DNA from: Bacteroidales bacterium
GTDB taxonomy: Bacteria > Bacteroidota > Bacteroidia > Bacteroidales > Marinilabiliaceae
Direction: 5' to 3'
Assembly (NCBI GenBank): GCA_003249255.1
Contig: QKJP01000066.1
Coordinates: 62,001 to 126,000, forward strand
DNA: 64,000 nt
Each line of letters begins with the position of its first letter. Positions within the stretch are counted from its first letter, which is position 1. Both the position numbers and the translations under genes were made by a program. This document shows positions 17,414-26,263 of this stretch, piece by piece. A model generated the notes under the pieces. It did no database searches. It worked only from the letters and a program-made list of their open reading frames with translations, and had not been told where the DNA came from.

Positions 17414-17431
17414 CTCCGATAGCTATCGGGG
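17414..17431. repeat. Second copy of the CCGATAGCTATCGG palindrome
   Basis: CTCCGATAGCTATCGGGG carries the same 14-base perfect core as the palindrome at 1771-1788. It lies 15 bases before the ATG of the dihydroorotate dehydrogenase-like gene, so a hairpin here could cover the translation start region. Confidence 0.75.
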
Positions 17432-17446
17432 CTTGATCCTGTAGAT

Positions 17447-18466
17447 ATGAAAGATCTAAAAACAACCTATTTAGGAATTCCTATAAATAACCCCATTGTA
17501 GTGGGGAGCTGTGCGATTACCTCGACCTTAGAAGGGATTAAAAAGTTAGCAAACGCCGGTGCTGGTGCTATCGTTTTAAAATCCATATTTGAAGAGGAAA
17601 TAACCGGTGAGGCAGAAGCAACAGCCGCAAAAGAGCTGGGGGCTGATGAAAATAATATGGAATTTTATGATTATTACGATTACCAAATTAAAAGTGATGT
17701 TATCAATAAATACATTGATTTAATTAAAGCTGCAAAAGCAGAAGTATCAATTCCAATTATTGCGAGCATAAACTGCAGTACATCTAATGAGTGGATTTCT
17801 TATGCACAAAAGCTTGAAAATGCAGGTGCTGATGGAATAGAACTAAATATATTCAAACTTCCGTTCCATGAAGAGAAAACTTCTACAGAACTTGAAGAAA
17901 GCTATTATAACACCATTTCAAAAGTGGTCGAAAAAGTTTCAATTCCGGTTGGTGTGAAATTGGCACCCCATTTTACAAATCTCAATCAGGTTATTCATAA
18001 AATATATGAGCGAAACGTACAAGGCATAGTATTATTTAACCGTTTCACATCATTAGATTTTGATATTGAATCAGATCAGGTAATTTCCGGCAATATTTAT
18101 TCATCAAAACATGAATTTTCAAATTCTTTAAGATGGATCTCAATCATGTCAAAAGAAATACCATGTGATTTGGTGGCTTCTACCGGTGTACATGATGCCA
18201 AAACCGTTGCGAAAATGATACTTGCTGGCGCCTCGAGTACTCAGGTTGTATCTGCCATCTATAAAGAAGGAGTAGAGGTGATTGGTTGGATGATCAATGA
18301 ATTAGAAACATGGATGCAGCGTCGAGGATTTAATTCAATAGCTGATTTTAAAGGCAGGTTAAGTCAGGGGAAAGCAGTAAATCCACATCAATTTGAACGC
18401 GTTCAATTTATGCGTTATTTCAGTGATCATGTACCTGCTAGTAAGCAAAATGATTCTTTATTATAA
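17447..18466 (+). CDS. Dihydroorotate dehydrogenase-like FMN protein
   Basis: A 339-residue TIM-barrel flavoprotein of the dihydroorotate dehydrogenase-like group annotated in many Bacteroidota apart from true PyrD. The start TTYLGIPINNPIVVGSCAIT matches, as do the FMN-binding SINCSTSNEW, GADGIELNIF and VGVKLAPHF segments. The usual active-site Cys/Ser loop is not obvious around NCSTSNE. Homologues are related to dihydropyrimidine and dihydroorotate dehydrogenases; NfnA, directly upstream, resembles the electron-transfer subunit of those enzymes, which makes an electron partnership worth noting (inference). Confidence 0.82.
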   Translation: MKDLKTTYLGIPINNPIVVGSCAITSTLEGIKKLANAGAGAIVLKSIFEEEITGEAEATAAKELGADENNMEFYDYYDYQIKSDVINKYIDLIKAAKAEVSIPIIASINCSTSNEWISYAQKLENAGADGIELNIFKLPFHEEKTSTELEESYYNTISKVVEKVSIPVGVKLAPHFTNLNQVIHKIYERNVQGIVLFNRFTSLDFDIESDQVISGNIYSSKHEFSNSLRWISIMSKEIPCDLVASTGVHDAKTVAKMILAGASSTQVVSAIYKEGVEVIGWMINELETWMQRRGFNSIADFKGRLSQGKAVNPHQFERVQFMRYFSDHVPASKQNDSLL

Positions 18467-18517
18467 ATGATAAATGAAAGGGTTGAAAGAGTTCTAAGTC
18501 AGAAAGTTTTAATGTAT

Positions 18518-18548
18518 TTTGCTTCTTTTTGATTTTTTTCTATCTTTG
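18518..18548 (+). promoter_or_regulatory. Promoter of the rpsF-rpsR-rplI operon
   Basis: TTTG at 18518-18521, 19 bases, then TATCTTTG at 18541-18548: an exact match to the Bacteroidota sigma-ABfr consensus. The leader to the rpsF ATG is about 35 bases. Confidence 0.85.
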
Positions 18549-18588
18549 CGCCCTGATTATTAAAAATCTTTTTAAAAATTAAGAAAAC

Positions 18589-18936
18589 ATGTCAAATCGT
18601 TATGAAACCGTTTTCATTTTAACTCCCGTTTTATCTGATGTTCAGATGAAGGAAGCGGTCGACAAATTCAAAGCGTTGGTCGTAGAGAATGGAGGTAAAA
18701 TGGTAAATGAAGAGAATTGGGGTTTACGCAAGTTAGCTTATCCAATTCAAAAGAAATCTACAGGTTTTTACAACCTTTTTGAATTCGACGCAGAGCCTAG
18801 CTTCGTAGAGAAATTAGAGATTGCTTATCGCCGTGATGAGCGTGTAATTCGCTTTTTAACTTTCAAACTGGATAAATATGCTCAGGCATACAGTGAGAAA
18901 AGAATTAAAAAATCTAAAGAAGTAAAGGAGAACTAA
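18589..18936 (+). CDS. rpsF: 30S ribosomal protein S6
   Basis: A 115-residue S6 protein. The opening [15 protein letters not shown] and the central [23 protein letters not shown] are family signatures. S6 binds S18 on the platform of the small subunit. It is the first gene of a three-gene operon driven by the promoter at 18518-18548 and is followed three bases later by rpsR. The C-terminal tail is lysine-rich, as usual. Confidence 0.98.
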   Translation: MSNRYETVFILTPVLSDVQMKEAVDKFKALVVENGGKMVNEENWGLRKLAYPIQKKSTGFYNLFEFDAEPSFVEKLEIAYRRDERVIRFLTFKLDKYAQAYSEKRIKKSKEVKEN

Positions 18937-18939
18937 ATC

Positions 18940-19209
18940 ATGGCACAAAATCAATCAGAAATCAGATATCTTACTCCTCCATCGGTAGAGATTAAGAAGA
19001 AGAAGTATTGTCGTTTCAAAAAGAACAAGATCAAGTATGTAGATTACAAAGATCCTGAATTCTTAAAGAAATTCTTAAACGAGCAAGGTAAAATTTTACC
19101 ACGTCGTCTTACTGGTACTTCTTTGAAATATCAAAGAAAAGTAGCTCAGGCAGTTAAAAGAGCACGTCACTTGGCCTTGTTGCCATACGTAACCGATTTA
19201 ATGAAATAA
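18940..19209 (+). CDS. rpsR: 30S ribosomal protein S18
   Basis: An 89-residue S18 with [19 protein letters not shown] and the conserved [31 protein letters not shown]-type core. It pairs with S6 on the 30S platform. The single cysteine in the YCRF motif is retained; the family's zinc-binding variant motifs are not. It sits between rpsF and rplI, with 17 bases to rplI. Confidence 0.98.
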   Translation: MAQNQSEIRYLTPPSVEIKKKKYCRFKKNKIKYVDYKDPEFLKKFLNEQGKILPRRLTGTSLKYQRKVAQAVKRARHLALLPYVTDLMK

Positions 19210-19213
19210 TAAA

Positions 19214-19220
19214 AGGAGGA
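19214..19220 (+). promoter_or_regulatory. rplI: Strong Shine-Dalgarno site before rplI
   Basis: AGGAGGA-type sequence lies six to seven bases before the rplI ATG. Most genes in this window lack a purine-rich site of this strength, as is normal for Bacteroidota. Confidence 0.6.
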
Positions 19221-19226
19221 TTTACG

Positions 19227-19670
19227 ATGGAAATTATATTAAAAGAAGATATAACAAACTTAGGTCTTGCGAATGATATCGTAACTGTTAAGAATGGTTA
19301 CGGACGTAATTACTTAATTCCGAAAGGCCTTGCTACTTTGGCTACACCTTCTGCAAAGAAAGTACATGCTGAAAACTTAAAGCAAAGAGCTCACAAAGAA
19401 GAGAAAATCAAAAACGAAGCTCAGGAAATTGCTAAAACTCTTGATGGTAAATCATTTACCGTTGGTGCAAAAGCAAGTTCTACCGGTAAGATTTTCGGTT
19501 CTGTTAATACTATTCAGATTGCTGAGGCTTTAACTAAAGCTGGTTTTAACGTAGAGCGCAAAAACATCAAATTAGCCGATGATGTAAAAGAATTAGGCTC
19601 ATTTAAAGCAACTGTTAAATTACACCGTGAGGTATCGGTAGAAGTATCTATTGAAGTAGTTGCTGAATAA
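19227..19670 (+). CDS. rplI: 50S ribosomal protein L9
   Basis: A 147-residue L9: N-terminal domain MEIILKEDITNLG... with the signature NGYGRNYLIPKGLA, a long connecting helix (about 45-75), and a C-terminal rRNA-binding domain. The start is preceded by AAAGGAGG, an unusually full Shine-Dalgarno sequence for this phylum. A terminator follows at 19723-19753, ending the S6-S18-L9 operon. Confidence 0.98.
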   Translation: MEIILKEDITNLGLANDIVTVKNGYGRNYLIPKGLATLATPSAKKVHAENLKQRAHKEEKIKNEAQEIAKTLDGKSFTVGAKASSTGKIFGSVNTIQIAEALTKAGFNVERKNIKLADDVKELGSFKATVKLHREVSVEVSIEVVAE

Positions 19671-19722
19671 CATTATTAATAATTTCGGATAAATTATTAT
19701 AACATACATTTTTTCAAACAGT

Positions 19723-19753
19723 AAAACCATCGTGGGGACACGATGGTTTTTTT
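19723..19753 (+). terminator. Terminator of the ribosomal protein operon
   Basis: AAACCATCGTG pairs with CACGATGGTTT around a GGGA loop, followed by a run of T residues. Confidence 0.9.
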
Positions 19754-19818
19754 ATGCCTAAATTTTTATGAAAGACTTGTCAGGGGTGGTATAAAGTGTT
19801 AATTTATTGTAATAAACA

Positions 19819-21087
19819 ATGTTTAATATGGATCATGTATCTACCGTCTATCTAAGAGAGTATAAGCAAAAAAAGGAAGTGCGAATCACCTCCTCCGCCA
19901 AACCCAAAATTGAATCTAAGGTAATTGAGAAATGGCAGTTTCTCTTGAATACTTTGGCTAAAATGGTGAATGTTCCTTCGGCTTTAATAATGCAACTTCA
20001 AAAAGAAAGCATTCAGGTGTTTTTAAAAAGCGAGGGTGAAGATAATCCTTATGAAGTTGGCGAAGAAGCGCCTTTGATATATGGTTTGTACTGCGAGACC
20101 GTTATTGGTACGCAGCACCCTTTATTGATACCAGATGCGCGGAAAATTCCAATTTGGGCCGAAAATAATCCGGATGTTGATATCAATATGATTTCCTATT
20201 TGGGTTTTCCAATAAATTGGCCGGATGGAGAAGTTTTTGGAACGGTTTGTATATTGGATAAAAAAGAAAATCACTATTCTGATCTAATGATAGATTTTTT
20301 AAATCAGATGAAATTGCACATCGAATCTGATTTGAAAATTCTAAATTATAATGTTGAGTTAGAAGAAAAAAATAAGATGCTAGAGGCTTTAAATGCTACG
20401 AAAACAAAATTCCTTTCTTTAATTTCACACGATGTAAGGGGGAAAGTTGGTGTCTTGGATCAATTCCTTCAACTCATACTTACTAACTATAACAGCATTG
20501 ATAAGCAAAATCTAAAATCAATTATTGAATCTTTAAGTAATAGCGCATCATCTGCATATCAGCTTTTAATAGAGCTTTTAAGTTGGTCAAAAAATGATCT
20601 TATGCAGCTTGAGCCGGAGTTAAAACAGGTTGATTTGAAGGAGCTTGTCAAGGAGCTTATTGTGTTCTTTAAGGATGTTTTAAATGCAAAAAAACTTCAT
20701 ACTATTCAAGAATACAATACTTCTCAACTAATTTGTTTAATCGATCCGAATATTTTAAAAACAGCCCTGCGTAATATTGTTTCCAATGCCATTAAAGCGT
20801 CAGATGAAGGAGGGATGATTAAGATCAGAATTTTATCAAATGAAAAAAATTTGATCATAGAAGTTGAAGATACAGGTAAGGGAATGAGTCAAGAAACGAT
20901 TCAAAATTTGTTTTCTTCAAACTTGAAAGGTTCTTCATATTCAGAAAGTGTAAACGCAAGTGCCGGGGTGGGCTTAATTCTTTCTAAAGACCTGCTTACT
21001 AAAATTAATTCAACCATTGAAGTAGAAAGTACTTTAGGGATAGGATCTTTGTTTCGAATAAAGATCCCGGTTTTGAGTCAGGAATAA
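19819..21087 (+). CDS. GAF-domain sensor histidine kinase
   Basis: A 422-residue soluble kinase. Residues about 30-175 form a GAF domain (FLLNTLAKMVNVPSALIMQL, ending YLGFPINWPDGEVFGTVCILD). The dimerisation box is SLISHDVRGKVGVLDQFL, with His at the phosphorylation site and the HD variant common in Bacteroidota. The ATPase domain has NIVSNAIKAS (N box), VEDTGKGM (G1) and SAGVGLILSKDLL (G2). No receiver, transmembrane or PAS segment is present, and no response regulator is adjacent. It could also start at the ATG three codons in. Confidence 0.9.
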   Translation: MFNMDHVSTVYLREYKQKKEVRITSSAKPKIESKVIEKWQFLLNTLAKMVNVPSALIMQLQKESIQVFLKSEGEDNPYEVGEEAPLIYGLYCETVIGTQHPLLIPDARKIPIWAENNPDVDINMISYLGFPINWPDGEVFGTVCILDKKENHYSDLMIDFLNQMKLHIESDLKILNYNVELEEKNKMLEALNATKTKFLSLISHDVRGKVGVLDQFLQLILTNYNSIDKQNLKSIIESLSNSASSAYQLLIELLSWSKNDLMQLEPELKQVDLKELVKELIVFFKDVLNAKKLHTIQEYNTSQLICLIDPNILKTALRNIVSNAIKASDEGGMIKIRILSNEKNLIIEVEDTGKGMSQETIQNLFSSNLKGSSYSESVNASAGVGLILSKDLLTKINSTIEVESTLGIGSLFRIKIPVLSQE

Positions 21088-21098
21088 TATTCTAAAGT

Positions 21099-21143
21099 AG
21101 TTACACACCTTCAAGGTTTACTAAACCTTGAAGGTGTGTAACT
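21099..21143. repeat. 45-base perfect palindrome between convergent genes
   Basis: Two 22-base arms (AGTTACACACCTTCAAGGTT plus TA, and its exact complement) surround a single central C at 21121. It lies between the stop of the GAF kinase and the stop of nrfA, one base from the latter. There is no T-run, so it resembles a REP-like element or a bidirectional transcription block. Confidence 0.85.
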
Positions 21144-21144
21144 G

Positions 21145-22659
21145 TTAGTTCAATGAAGTTTCATACTTCGCTTCTCTATCTTTGGCTATTTTATCCCATT
21201 CAGGAACTACTTCTTCTAAGAATTTTTTCTTCTCAGCTTTTAGTTTTTCGATATCTAATCCGATAAAAGCTTGTGCTTTAGCTTTAGTTTCAATATCTGG
21301 ATATGGAATGGTTTCATTATATCCTAAATTTGCTAAAAGACGTGCTAATTTTAAACGACCTTCCTGAATGGTAGAAATGCCTGTAGAAATAACACGACCT
21401 ATTTCAACTGGAGAGTGGAATGATCCCCCATGACTGGCTGCTGCATAATCCCAGCGCCATTGAGCATGACGAATATCCATTAAAATAGCTTTCATCTGCT
21501 CCTCTGTTGCACCTTTGTCCCAGGCAAATTTAGCTTCGATGTGGGCGTGAACTAAAAGCTCTTCAAGTTTATCCCGATTTTCAATTATGCGATCTTGTCT
21601 TTCGTATACATCTGCAATTAAACTAGCCGTTTCTTCACGGTGACAAACCTGGCATGAATTGGCAATATTATTAAGTGGGCTTTGAATGTGGTGATCGGTA
21701 AATTTTTGTCCTCCTTCACTTTTGTATGGCATGTGGCAATCAGCACAAGAAACACCTCTCTTGGCATGTACACCTGTTAAATAAACTTCGTATCCCGGGT
21801 GTTGAGCTTTTAGCATGGGAGCTTTACTTAATTGATGAGTCCAATCTTTGAAGCCCATATCATCATAGTATTTTTCCATAGATTCGGCACTCATTCCATT
21901 ATCCCAAGGGAATGTTAAATATGGTACCCCTTCTATTTTTTCTTTGTTAAAATAGTATTCGACATGGCATTGAGCGCATACCAAAGACCGCATTTCCTGA
22001 TGAGTTGCATCTTTGATGTTTTTACCTGTGCGTTCAAATGCTTCGACTAATGCCGGGCGTGTAATTTTTAGATTCATGGTTTTTGCATCATGACAATCTG
22101 CACAGCCAATATAGTTTACTACTTCATGACCTTTTTCCTCCCATGAACCTTTGTAAAATTCGGCAGGGCCCATTTCTTTCATTAAACGAGGCACATCCGG
22201 ACTTTTACACGTCCAACAAGTGTTCGGCATTGGACTTTTATTTCCATCTATAGGTGCACCTGTACGCAAGGTATTTCTTATGTCATCAATGGCATAAGCA
22301 TGACCTCTGCCTTGATTATAGTCTTTGCTAAAACCATAACCAGCCCACAATACCACTAATCGTGGATCTACTTCTAACATGTCAATCATGGCATTGCCAT
22401 TGTATTTGCTGGTAAAAGAGGAGTCTTTTGTTTTGGCATAGGACTGGTAGTTTCGAGGAAAGTTTTCGCCCCATACTTCATTTCGTGGTTCTGTTGAAGA
22501 GTGATTTAATTTTGGTGTATAAGCAAAAACAGCTTCTGCTCGACGCTCAATGACAGAAGAGGCCAATAAACCTAATAGAAACACAATAACTAGGGTGGTT
22601 AGGAATAATAACCATCCTATAATTGGTTTTTCCTTAATTTTTTCACTGATTGATTTCAT
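21145..22659 (-). CDS. nrfA: Ammonia-forming pentahaem cytochrome c nitrite reductase
   Basis: A 504-residue NrfA. The catalytic haem site is CWTCK at 148-152, followed by four CxxCH sites (CADCH, CAQCH, CADCH, CQVCH), five haems in all. Catalytic neighbours expected in NrfA are visible, such as the Tyr in TGVHAKRGVSCADCHMPYKSEGG. An N-terminal membrane anchor (about 14-36) replaces a cleaved signal peptide, as in some Bacteroidota and Deltaproteobacteria. It reduces nitrite to ammonium in the periplasm with electrons from NrfH, encoded just upstream. Confidence 0.97.
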   Translation of the reverse strand: MKSISEKIKEKPIIGWLLFLTTLVIVFLLGLLASSVIERRAEAVFAYTPKLNHSSTEPRNEVWGENFPRNYQSYAKTKDSSFTSKYNGNAMIDMLEVDPRLVVLWAGYGFSKDYNQGRGHAYAIDDIRNTLRTGAPIDGNKSPMPNTCWTCKSPDVPRLMKEMGPAEFYKGSWEEKGHEVVNYIGCADCHDAKTMNLKITRPALVEAFERTGKNIKDATHQEMRSLVCAQCHVEYYFNKEKIEGVPYLTFPWDNGMSAESMEKYYDDMGFKDWTHQLSKAPMLKAQHPGYEVYLTGVHAKRGVSCADCHMPYKSEGGQKFTDHHIQSPLNNIANSCQVCHREETASLIADVYERQDRIIENRDKLEELLVHAHIEAKFAWDKGATEEQMKAILMDIRHAQWRWDYAAASHGGSFHSPVEIGRVISTGISTIQEGRLKLARLLANLGYNETIPYPDIETKAKAQAFIGLDIEKLKAEKKKFLEEVVPEWDKIAKDREAKYETSLN

Positions 22660-22690
22660 AATAATGGTATGTTAAGTTTTTCATTCCGTT

Positions 22691-23278
22691 TTAATCCTGT
22701 TGCTCGTGTTTTTGAAGCCAATCAGGAAGGGGGCTTTCCGGTATGGGTACTCTTGCATTGGGAACACTGGATAAGCTATTGACGCGTCCATGTGGTGTTT
22801 CTCGGTGACAATTCCAGCATAAACGATCATCAATGTTGCGATGAACATTTGGTTTAAAAGCTTTTAGTTTATCATCACTAATTAAATGGGTATGACATCT
22901 AATGCAGTTTTCTTGAACGACTTGTTTACCTTCATCTTTTATGAATATTACCTGTGGTTCTGCACGCATGGTAAAAACAGTAGCGTGTCGCATGCCATCT
23001 TTAGCCTTAAATAAATATTTGTTAAAGATATTGTCGTGAGGAATATGACAATCAGAACAGGTCGCAACCTCCCTATGGGCACTGTGACTCCAGGTTGCAT
23101 ATTGTGGAGCCATAATGTGACAGTTAACACAAGTCTTAGGATCATCTGACAGGTATGAATAGGCTCTGGCAATATAGAATACATATATGCCCAAACCAAT
23201 AAAAACGCCAACTGATATTAATACAGGAGCTATCCATTTATCTGGTGGTTTTACAAAATCTATAAGCTTTTTTTTCAT
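22691..23278 (-). CDS. nrfH: Tetrahaem quinol dehydrogenase NrfH
   Basis: A 195-residue NapC/NirT-family cytochrome. One N-terminal membrane helix (about 17-40) is followed by four CxxCH sites: CVNCHIM, CSDCHIP, CIRCHTH and CWNCHRE. It oxidises menaquinol in the membrane and hands electrons to NrfA, whose gene follows 31 bases later. The pair forms the usual NrfHA complex for respiratory nitrite ammonification. A hairpin separates it from the upstream hcp gene, so nrfHA probably has its own promoter. Confidence 0.96.
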   Translation of the reverse strand: MKKKLIDFVKPPDKWIAPVLISVGVFIGLGIYVFYIARAYSYLSDDPKTCVNCHIMAPQYATWSHSAHREVATCSDCHIPHDNIFNKYLFKAKDGMRHATVFTMRAEPQVIFIKDEGKQVVQENCIRCHTHLISDDKLKAFKPNVHRNIDDRLCWNCHRETPHGRVNSLSSVPNARVPIPESPLPDWLQKHEQQD

Positions 23279-23341
23279 GGATGGACTTTGTTAGCAATTG
23301 AAGTCTTAATATATCATATAAATTTCAATATATCAATGTAA

Positions 23342-23380
23342 AAAAGCCTGCATCTTTTTTGGAGAAAGATACAGGCTTTT
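23342..23380. terminator. Hairpin between hcp and nrfH
   Basis: AAAAGCCTG (23342-23350) pairs with CAGGCTTTT (23372-23380), with an inner ATCTTT/AAAGAT stem. Read on the minus strand it is a terminator for hcp followed by T residues. Confidence 0.8.
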
Positions 23381-23413
23381 AAAATTTGGCTTAAATGAAA
23401 AAGATTGTGATTA

Positions 23414-25051
23414 TTAAGCTGTAATGCCCCATTTTTGCATATCTTCTTTTACGCTGGAAATACCACCAATGTTGAATGTTTCAATTAGTATTTTAGCCAC
23501 ATTAGGAGATAGGAATGCCGGTAATGTAGGCCCTAAGTTGATATTTTTAACGCCTAAATGTAATAGAGCTAATAAAACTATTACAGCCTTTTGCTCATAC
23601 CATGCAATGTTATAAACAATTGGGAGGTCATTGATGTCCTCTAATTCGAATACTTCTTTTAGTTTTAATGCAGTCACAGCAAGTGAGTATGAGTCGTTGC
23701 ATTGGCCTGCGTCTAATACACGTGGAATGCCACCAATATCACCTAAAGGTAATTTGTTGTAGCGGTATTTGGCACATCCGGCCGTTAAGATCACAGAGTC
23801 TTGTGGTAATTCATTAGCAAAATCGGTATAATAATTACGATCATTCATGCGACCGTCGCACCCAGCCATTACAATGAATTTTTTAATCGCCCCACTTTTT
23901 ACTGCATCAACCACTTTATCTGCTAATTGTAGAACCTGATTATGAGCAAAACCACCAACGATTTCTCCGGTTTCAATTTCAATTGGAGCAGGTAATTTTT
24001 TAGCATGCTCAATAATAGTAGAAAAATCTTTTGGTTGATCATTCACACGATCTGAGATGTGAGGGAAGCCTTCAAATCCTGAAGCTCCTGTTGTGTATAC
24101 ACGATCTTTATAATCATCTTTGGGAGGAACAATGCAATTGGTGGTGAATAGGATAGGACCATTGAATGTTTTGAATTCTTCTGTTTGCTTCCACCATGCA
24201 CTACCATAATTTCCTACAAAGTTTTCATACTTTTTAAATTTGGGATAGTAATGAGCCGGTAACATTTCACTGTGTGTATAAACATCAACTCCCGTACCTT
24301 GAGTTTGATCAAGTAGCTCTTCCAGATCTCGTAAATCATGACCGCTTACCAAAATTGCCGGGTTATTGCGAACTCCTAGATTAACTGAGGTGATCTCCGG
24401 GTTACCAAATCGACCAGTGTTTGCTTTGTCTAATAAAGCCATCACATCTACACCGTTTTTACCACACTCTAGTACTAATCCAACTAATTCATCTGCTGTG
24501 ATATCCTTAGATAAAGTAGCTACTAAAGCTTTCTTTAAAAACTTGTAGATGCTGTCTTGCTTTTCGTTTAAGTTCCAGGCATGCTCACCATAAGCAGCCA
24601 TTCCTTTAACACCGTAAGTCAATAATTCTTTTAAAGAGCGAATGTCTTCGTTTTTTTCGATGCTTAAAATGCCAATTAATAAGCTTTTTTGAAGCATTTC
24701 ACCAGATGTAGCAGCTCTGTAAGTAGCACAATCCGGTAAATCAGTAGCTCCGGTTGCAGCTTTTAATTCATCTAATAAAGCATAACCATCTTTAATTTTT
24801 GCTTCAATGGCTTGTTGATCGAAGTTGGCATTTGTGATGGTGATAAATAATGAATCTAATAAGTATTTATCAGCCTTAGTAGAGTCCAAACCTTTTTCAT
24901 CTGCGATCTGACTTAGAAATGCCACACCTTTAGCTGTGTAAAGCAATAAGTCCTGAAGATTTGCAACATCCGGTGTTTTTCCACATACACCTTTGATTGA
25001 ACAACCTGTTCCTTTTGATGCCTCTTGGCATTGATAACAAAACATACTCAT
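23414..25051 (-). CDS. hcp: Hydroxylamine reductase / hybrid cluster protein (class I)
   Basis: A 545-residue Hcp (prismane protein). The N-terminal cysteines C5, C8, C17 and C23 ([13 protein letters not shown]...GVCG) have the CxxC-x8-C-x5-C spacing of class I enzymes with a [4Fe-4S] cluster. The hybrid-cluster region shows [33 protein letters not shown] and the late GQCNDSYS. Hcp is now thought mainly to reduce nitric oxide to nitrous oxide under nitrosative stress, with weak hydroxylamine reductase activity. It is downstream of the ferredoxin gene at 25200 and close to nrfHA. Confidence 0.97.
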   Translation of the reverse strand: MSMFCYQCQEASKGTGCSIKGVCGKTPDVANLQDLLLYTAKGVAFLSQIADEKGLDSTKADKYLLDSLFITITNANFDQQAIEAKIKDGYALLDELKAATGATDLPDCATYRAATSGEMLQKSLLIGILSIEKNEDIRSLKELLTYGVKGMAAYGEHAWNLNEKQDSIYKFLKKALVATLSKDITADELVGLVLECGKNGVDVMALLDKANTGRFGNPEITSVNLGVRNNPAILVSGHDLRDLEELLDQTQGTGVDVYTHSEMLPAHYYPKFKKYENFVGNYGSAWWKQTEEFKTFNGPILFTTNCIVPPKDDYKDRVYTTGASGFEGFPHISDRVNDQPKDFSTIIEHAKKLPAPIEIETGEIVGGFAHNQVLQLADKVVDAVKSGAIKKFIVMAGCDGRMNDRNYYTDFANELPQDSVILTAGCAKYRYNKLPLGDIGGIPRVLDAGQCNDSYSLAVTALKLKEVFELEDINDLPIVYNIAWYEQKAVIVLLALLHLGVKNINLGPTLPAFLSPNVAKILIETFNIGGISSVKEDMQKWGITA

Positions 25052-25065
25052 TTTTTTCGTTTTTT

Positions 25066-25140
25066 AGTTCGGAGTCCGGAGTTCGGAGTCCGAAGGATTA
25101 TATTTTTTATGGTAGTTCGCAGCCCGCAGTCCGGAGTACG
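25066..25140. repeat. Tandem AGTTCGGAGTCCG repeat upstream of hcp
   Basis: Two adjacent 14-base units, AGTTCGGAGTCCGG (25066-25079) and AGTTCGGAGTCCGA (25080-25093), are followed by a diverged third block around 25114-25140. Related sequence flanks the palindrome at 1762-1805. Non-coding. Confidence 0.7.
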
Positions 25141-25199
25141 AAAGTGTTTTTACGATTTGGAAGTCATTAATAATTAATGCCTAAACATTAATCATTGAA

Positions 25200-26078
25200 T
25201 TAGACCCACTCTTCTTTAATGACTTCTCCTTCGATGGATACAATGGCTAATTTCAATGGAATTTTACGAGTAGCTTGGGCGATTGCCATTTTAGCTGTTT
25301 GTAATAAGCCCATACAGCATGGTACTTCCATAATTGTAACTGTTAGTGTATTTAATTTTGCTTCGTCAATCATCTGAACCAGTTTGTTGACATAAGATTC
25401 TTGATTACTATCTAGCTTTGGACAGGCAATTCCAAGGCTTCTTCCTTTTAAGTATTTGCTGTGGAAGTTACCCATTGAGAAAGCTGCACAATCTGCTGCC
25501 AAAACCATGTCAGAACCTCTGAAATAGGGCGCCATTGGGTTTACTAAATGCATTTGGACCGGCCATTGACGCAATTCTGATGGAGTGTCCCCAGTGGCTG
25601 TTGCAGGAGCTGCATTTTCCTTTGTTATAGTTCGTGCAGCTGAACCCGGACATCCTCCTACATGTCCTTGTTGAGCCATTATACTTACTTTGGGTTTGTG
25701 TACCTGACGGATTACATCATCTGCTTTAAAGCTTAATTGATCTTCATTTTCTTTTAAATATTGCACTGCTTGTTTTAAGAATTCGGTTTCGTTATGCTCT
25801 TTTAAGTGTTTCATGTGTGCTACAACTGTGTTGATTCCTTTTTCGACCATGATACTCATCACTTTTACTTCGTCATAGGGTTCAGCTTCACGTTTTTCAA
25901 TGGTCATTGCATCTTGTGGGCAGTGATTTAAGCAGGCACCTAGTCCATCACACATCAAATCGCTAATTAAACGAGCTTTGCCGTCTATGATTTGTAACGC
26001 TCCTTCATGACAACTAGGGATACAAACACCACATCCGTTACACTTATCTTCATCTATTTTTACAACGTCTCGTATCAT
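25200..26078 (-). CDS. Ferredoxin-type protein paired with hcp
   Basis: A 292-residue iron-sulfur protein. The first motif is complete, CNGCGVCIPSC (Cys13, 16, 19, 23). The second reads CDGLGACLNHCP (Cys43, 49, 53) and lacks the second cysteine (Leu46), so a [3Fe-4S] cluster is possible. The remaining 230 residues are not a known catalytic domain to me; they have further cysteines (GGCPGSA, LAADCAAFSMGN, ACPKLDS, VPCCMGLL) that could bind another cofactor. It lies upstream of hcp on the same strand, 148 bases away, and is a likely electron donor to it (inference). Confidence 0.8.
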   Translation of the reverse strand: MIRDVVKIDEDKCNGCGVCIPSCHEGALQIIDGKARLISDLMCDGLGACLNHCPQDAMTIEKREAEPYDEVKVMSIMVEKGINTVVAHMKHLKEHNETEFLKQAVQYLKENEDQLSFKADDVIRQVHKPKVSIMAQQGHVGGCPGSAARTITKENAAPATATGDTPSELRQWPVQMHLVNPMAPYFRGSDMVLAADCAAFSMGNFHSKYLKGRSLGIACPKLDSNQESYVNKLVQMIDEAKLNTLTVTIMEVPCCMGLLQTAKMAIAQATRKIPLKLAIVSIEGEVIKEEWV

Positions 26079-26205
26079 TTTTTTAGTTTTATCGAATTCT
26101 TAATTAAGTTAGACAATCAATGCTTTGTTTTTGCTATTGACATTTTCAATTGTCTGTTTCTTTTTGTTTTCATTAGCAAAAGTAGAATAGATTCTGAGTG
26201 CAAGC

Positions 26206-26221
26206 TGTAACATTTGTTACA
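26206..26221. promoter_or_regulatory. Perfect palindromic operator candidate for the HcpR-like regulator
   Basis: TGTAACATTTGTTACA: half-sites TGTAAC and GTTACA with a symmetric four-base centre, the size expected for a CRP/FNR-family dimer. It lies 42 bases before the regulator's ATG and 127 bases from the divergent ferredoxin-hcp start. A possible -33 TTTG lies in its centre (26213-26216), with a partial -7 TATTTTG at 26239-26245. Confidence 0.75.
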
Positions 26222-26263
26222 AAATCGAAAATAATTGATATTTTGGCACCAAAATACTTAAAT

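Noticed and set aside
25200-26078. Hcr-type NADH:Hcp reductase for the gene upstream of hcp
   Set aside because: No FAD or NAD(P) domain is visible; only a ferredoxin domain and an unassigned cysteine-rich region.
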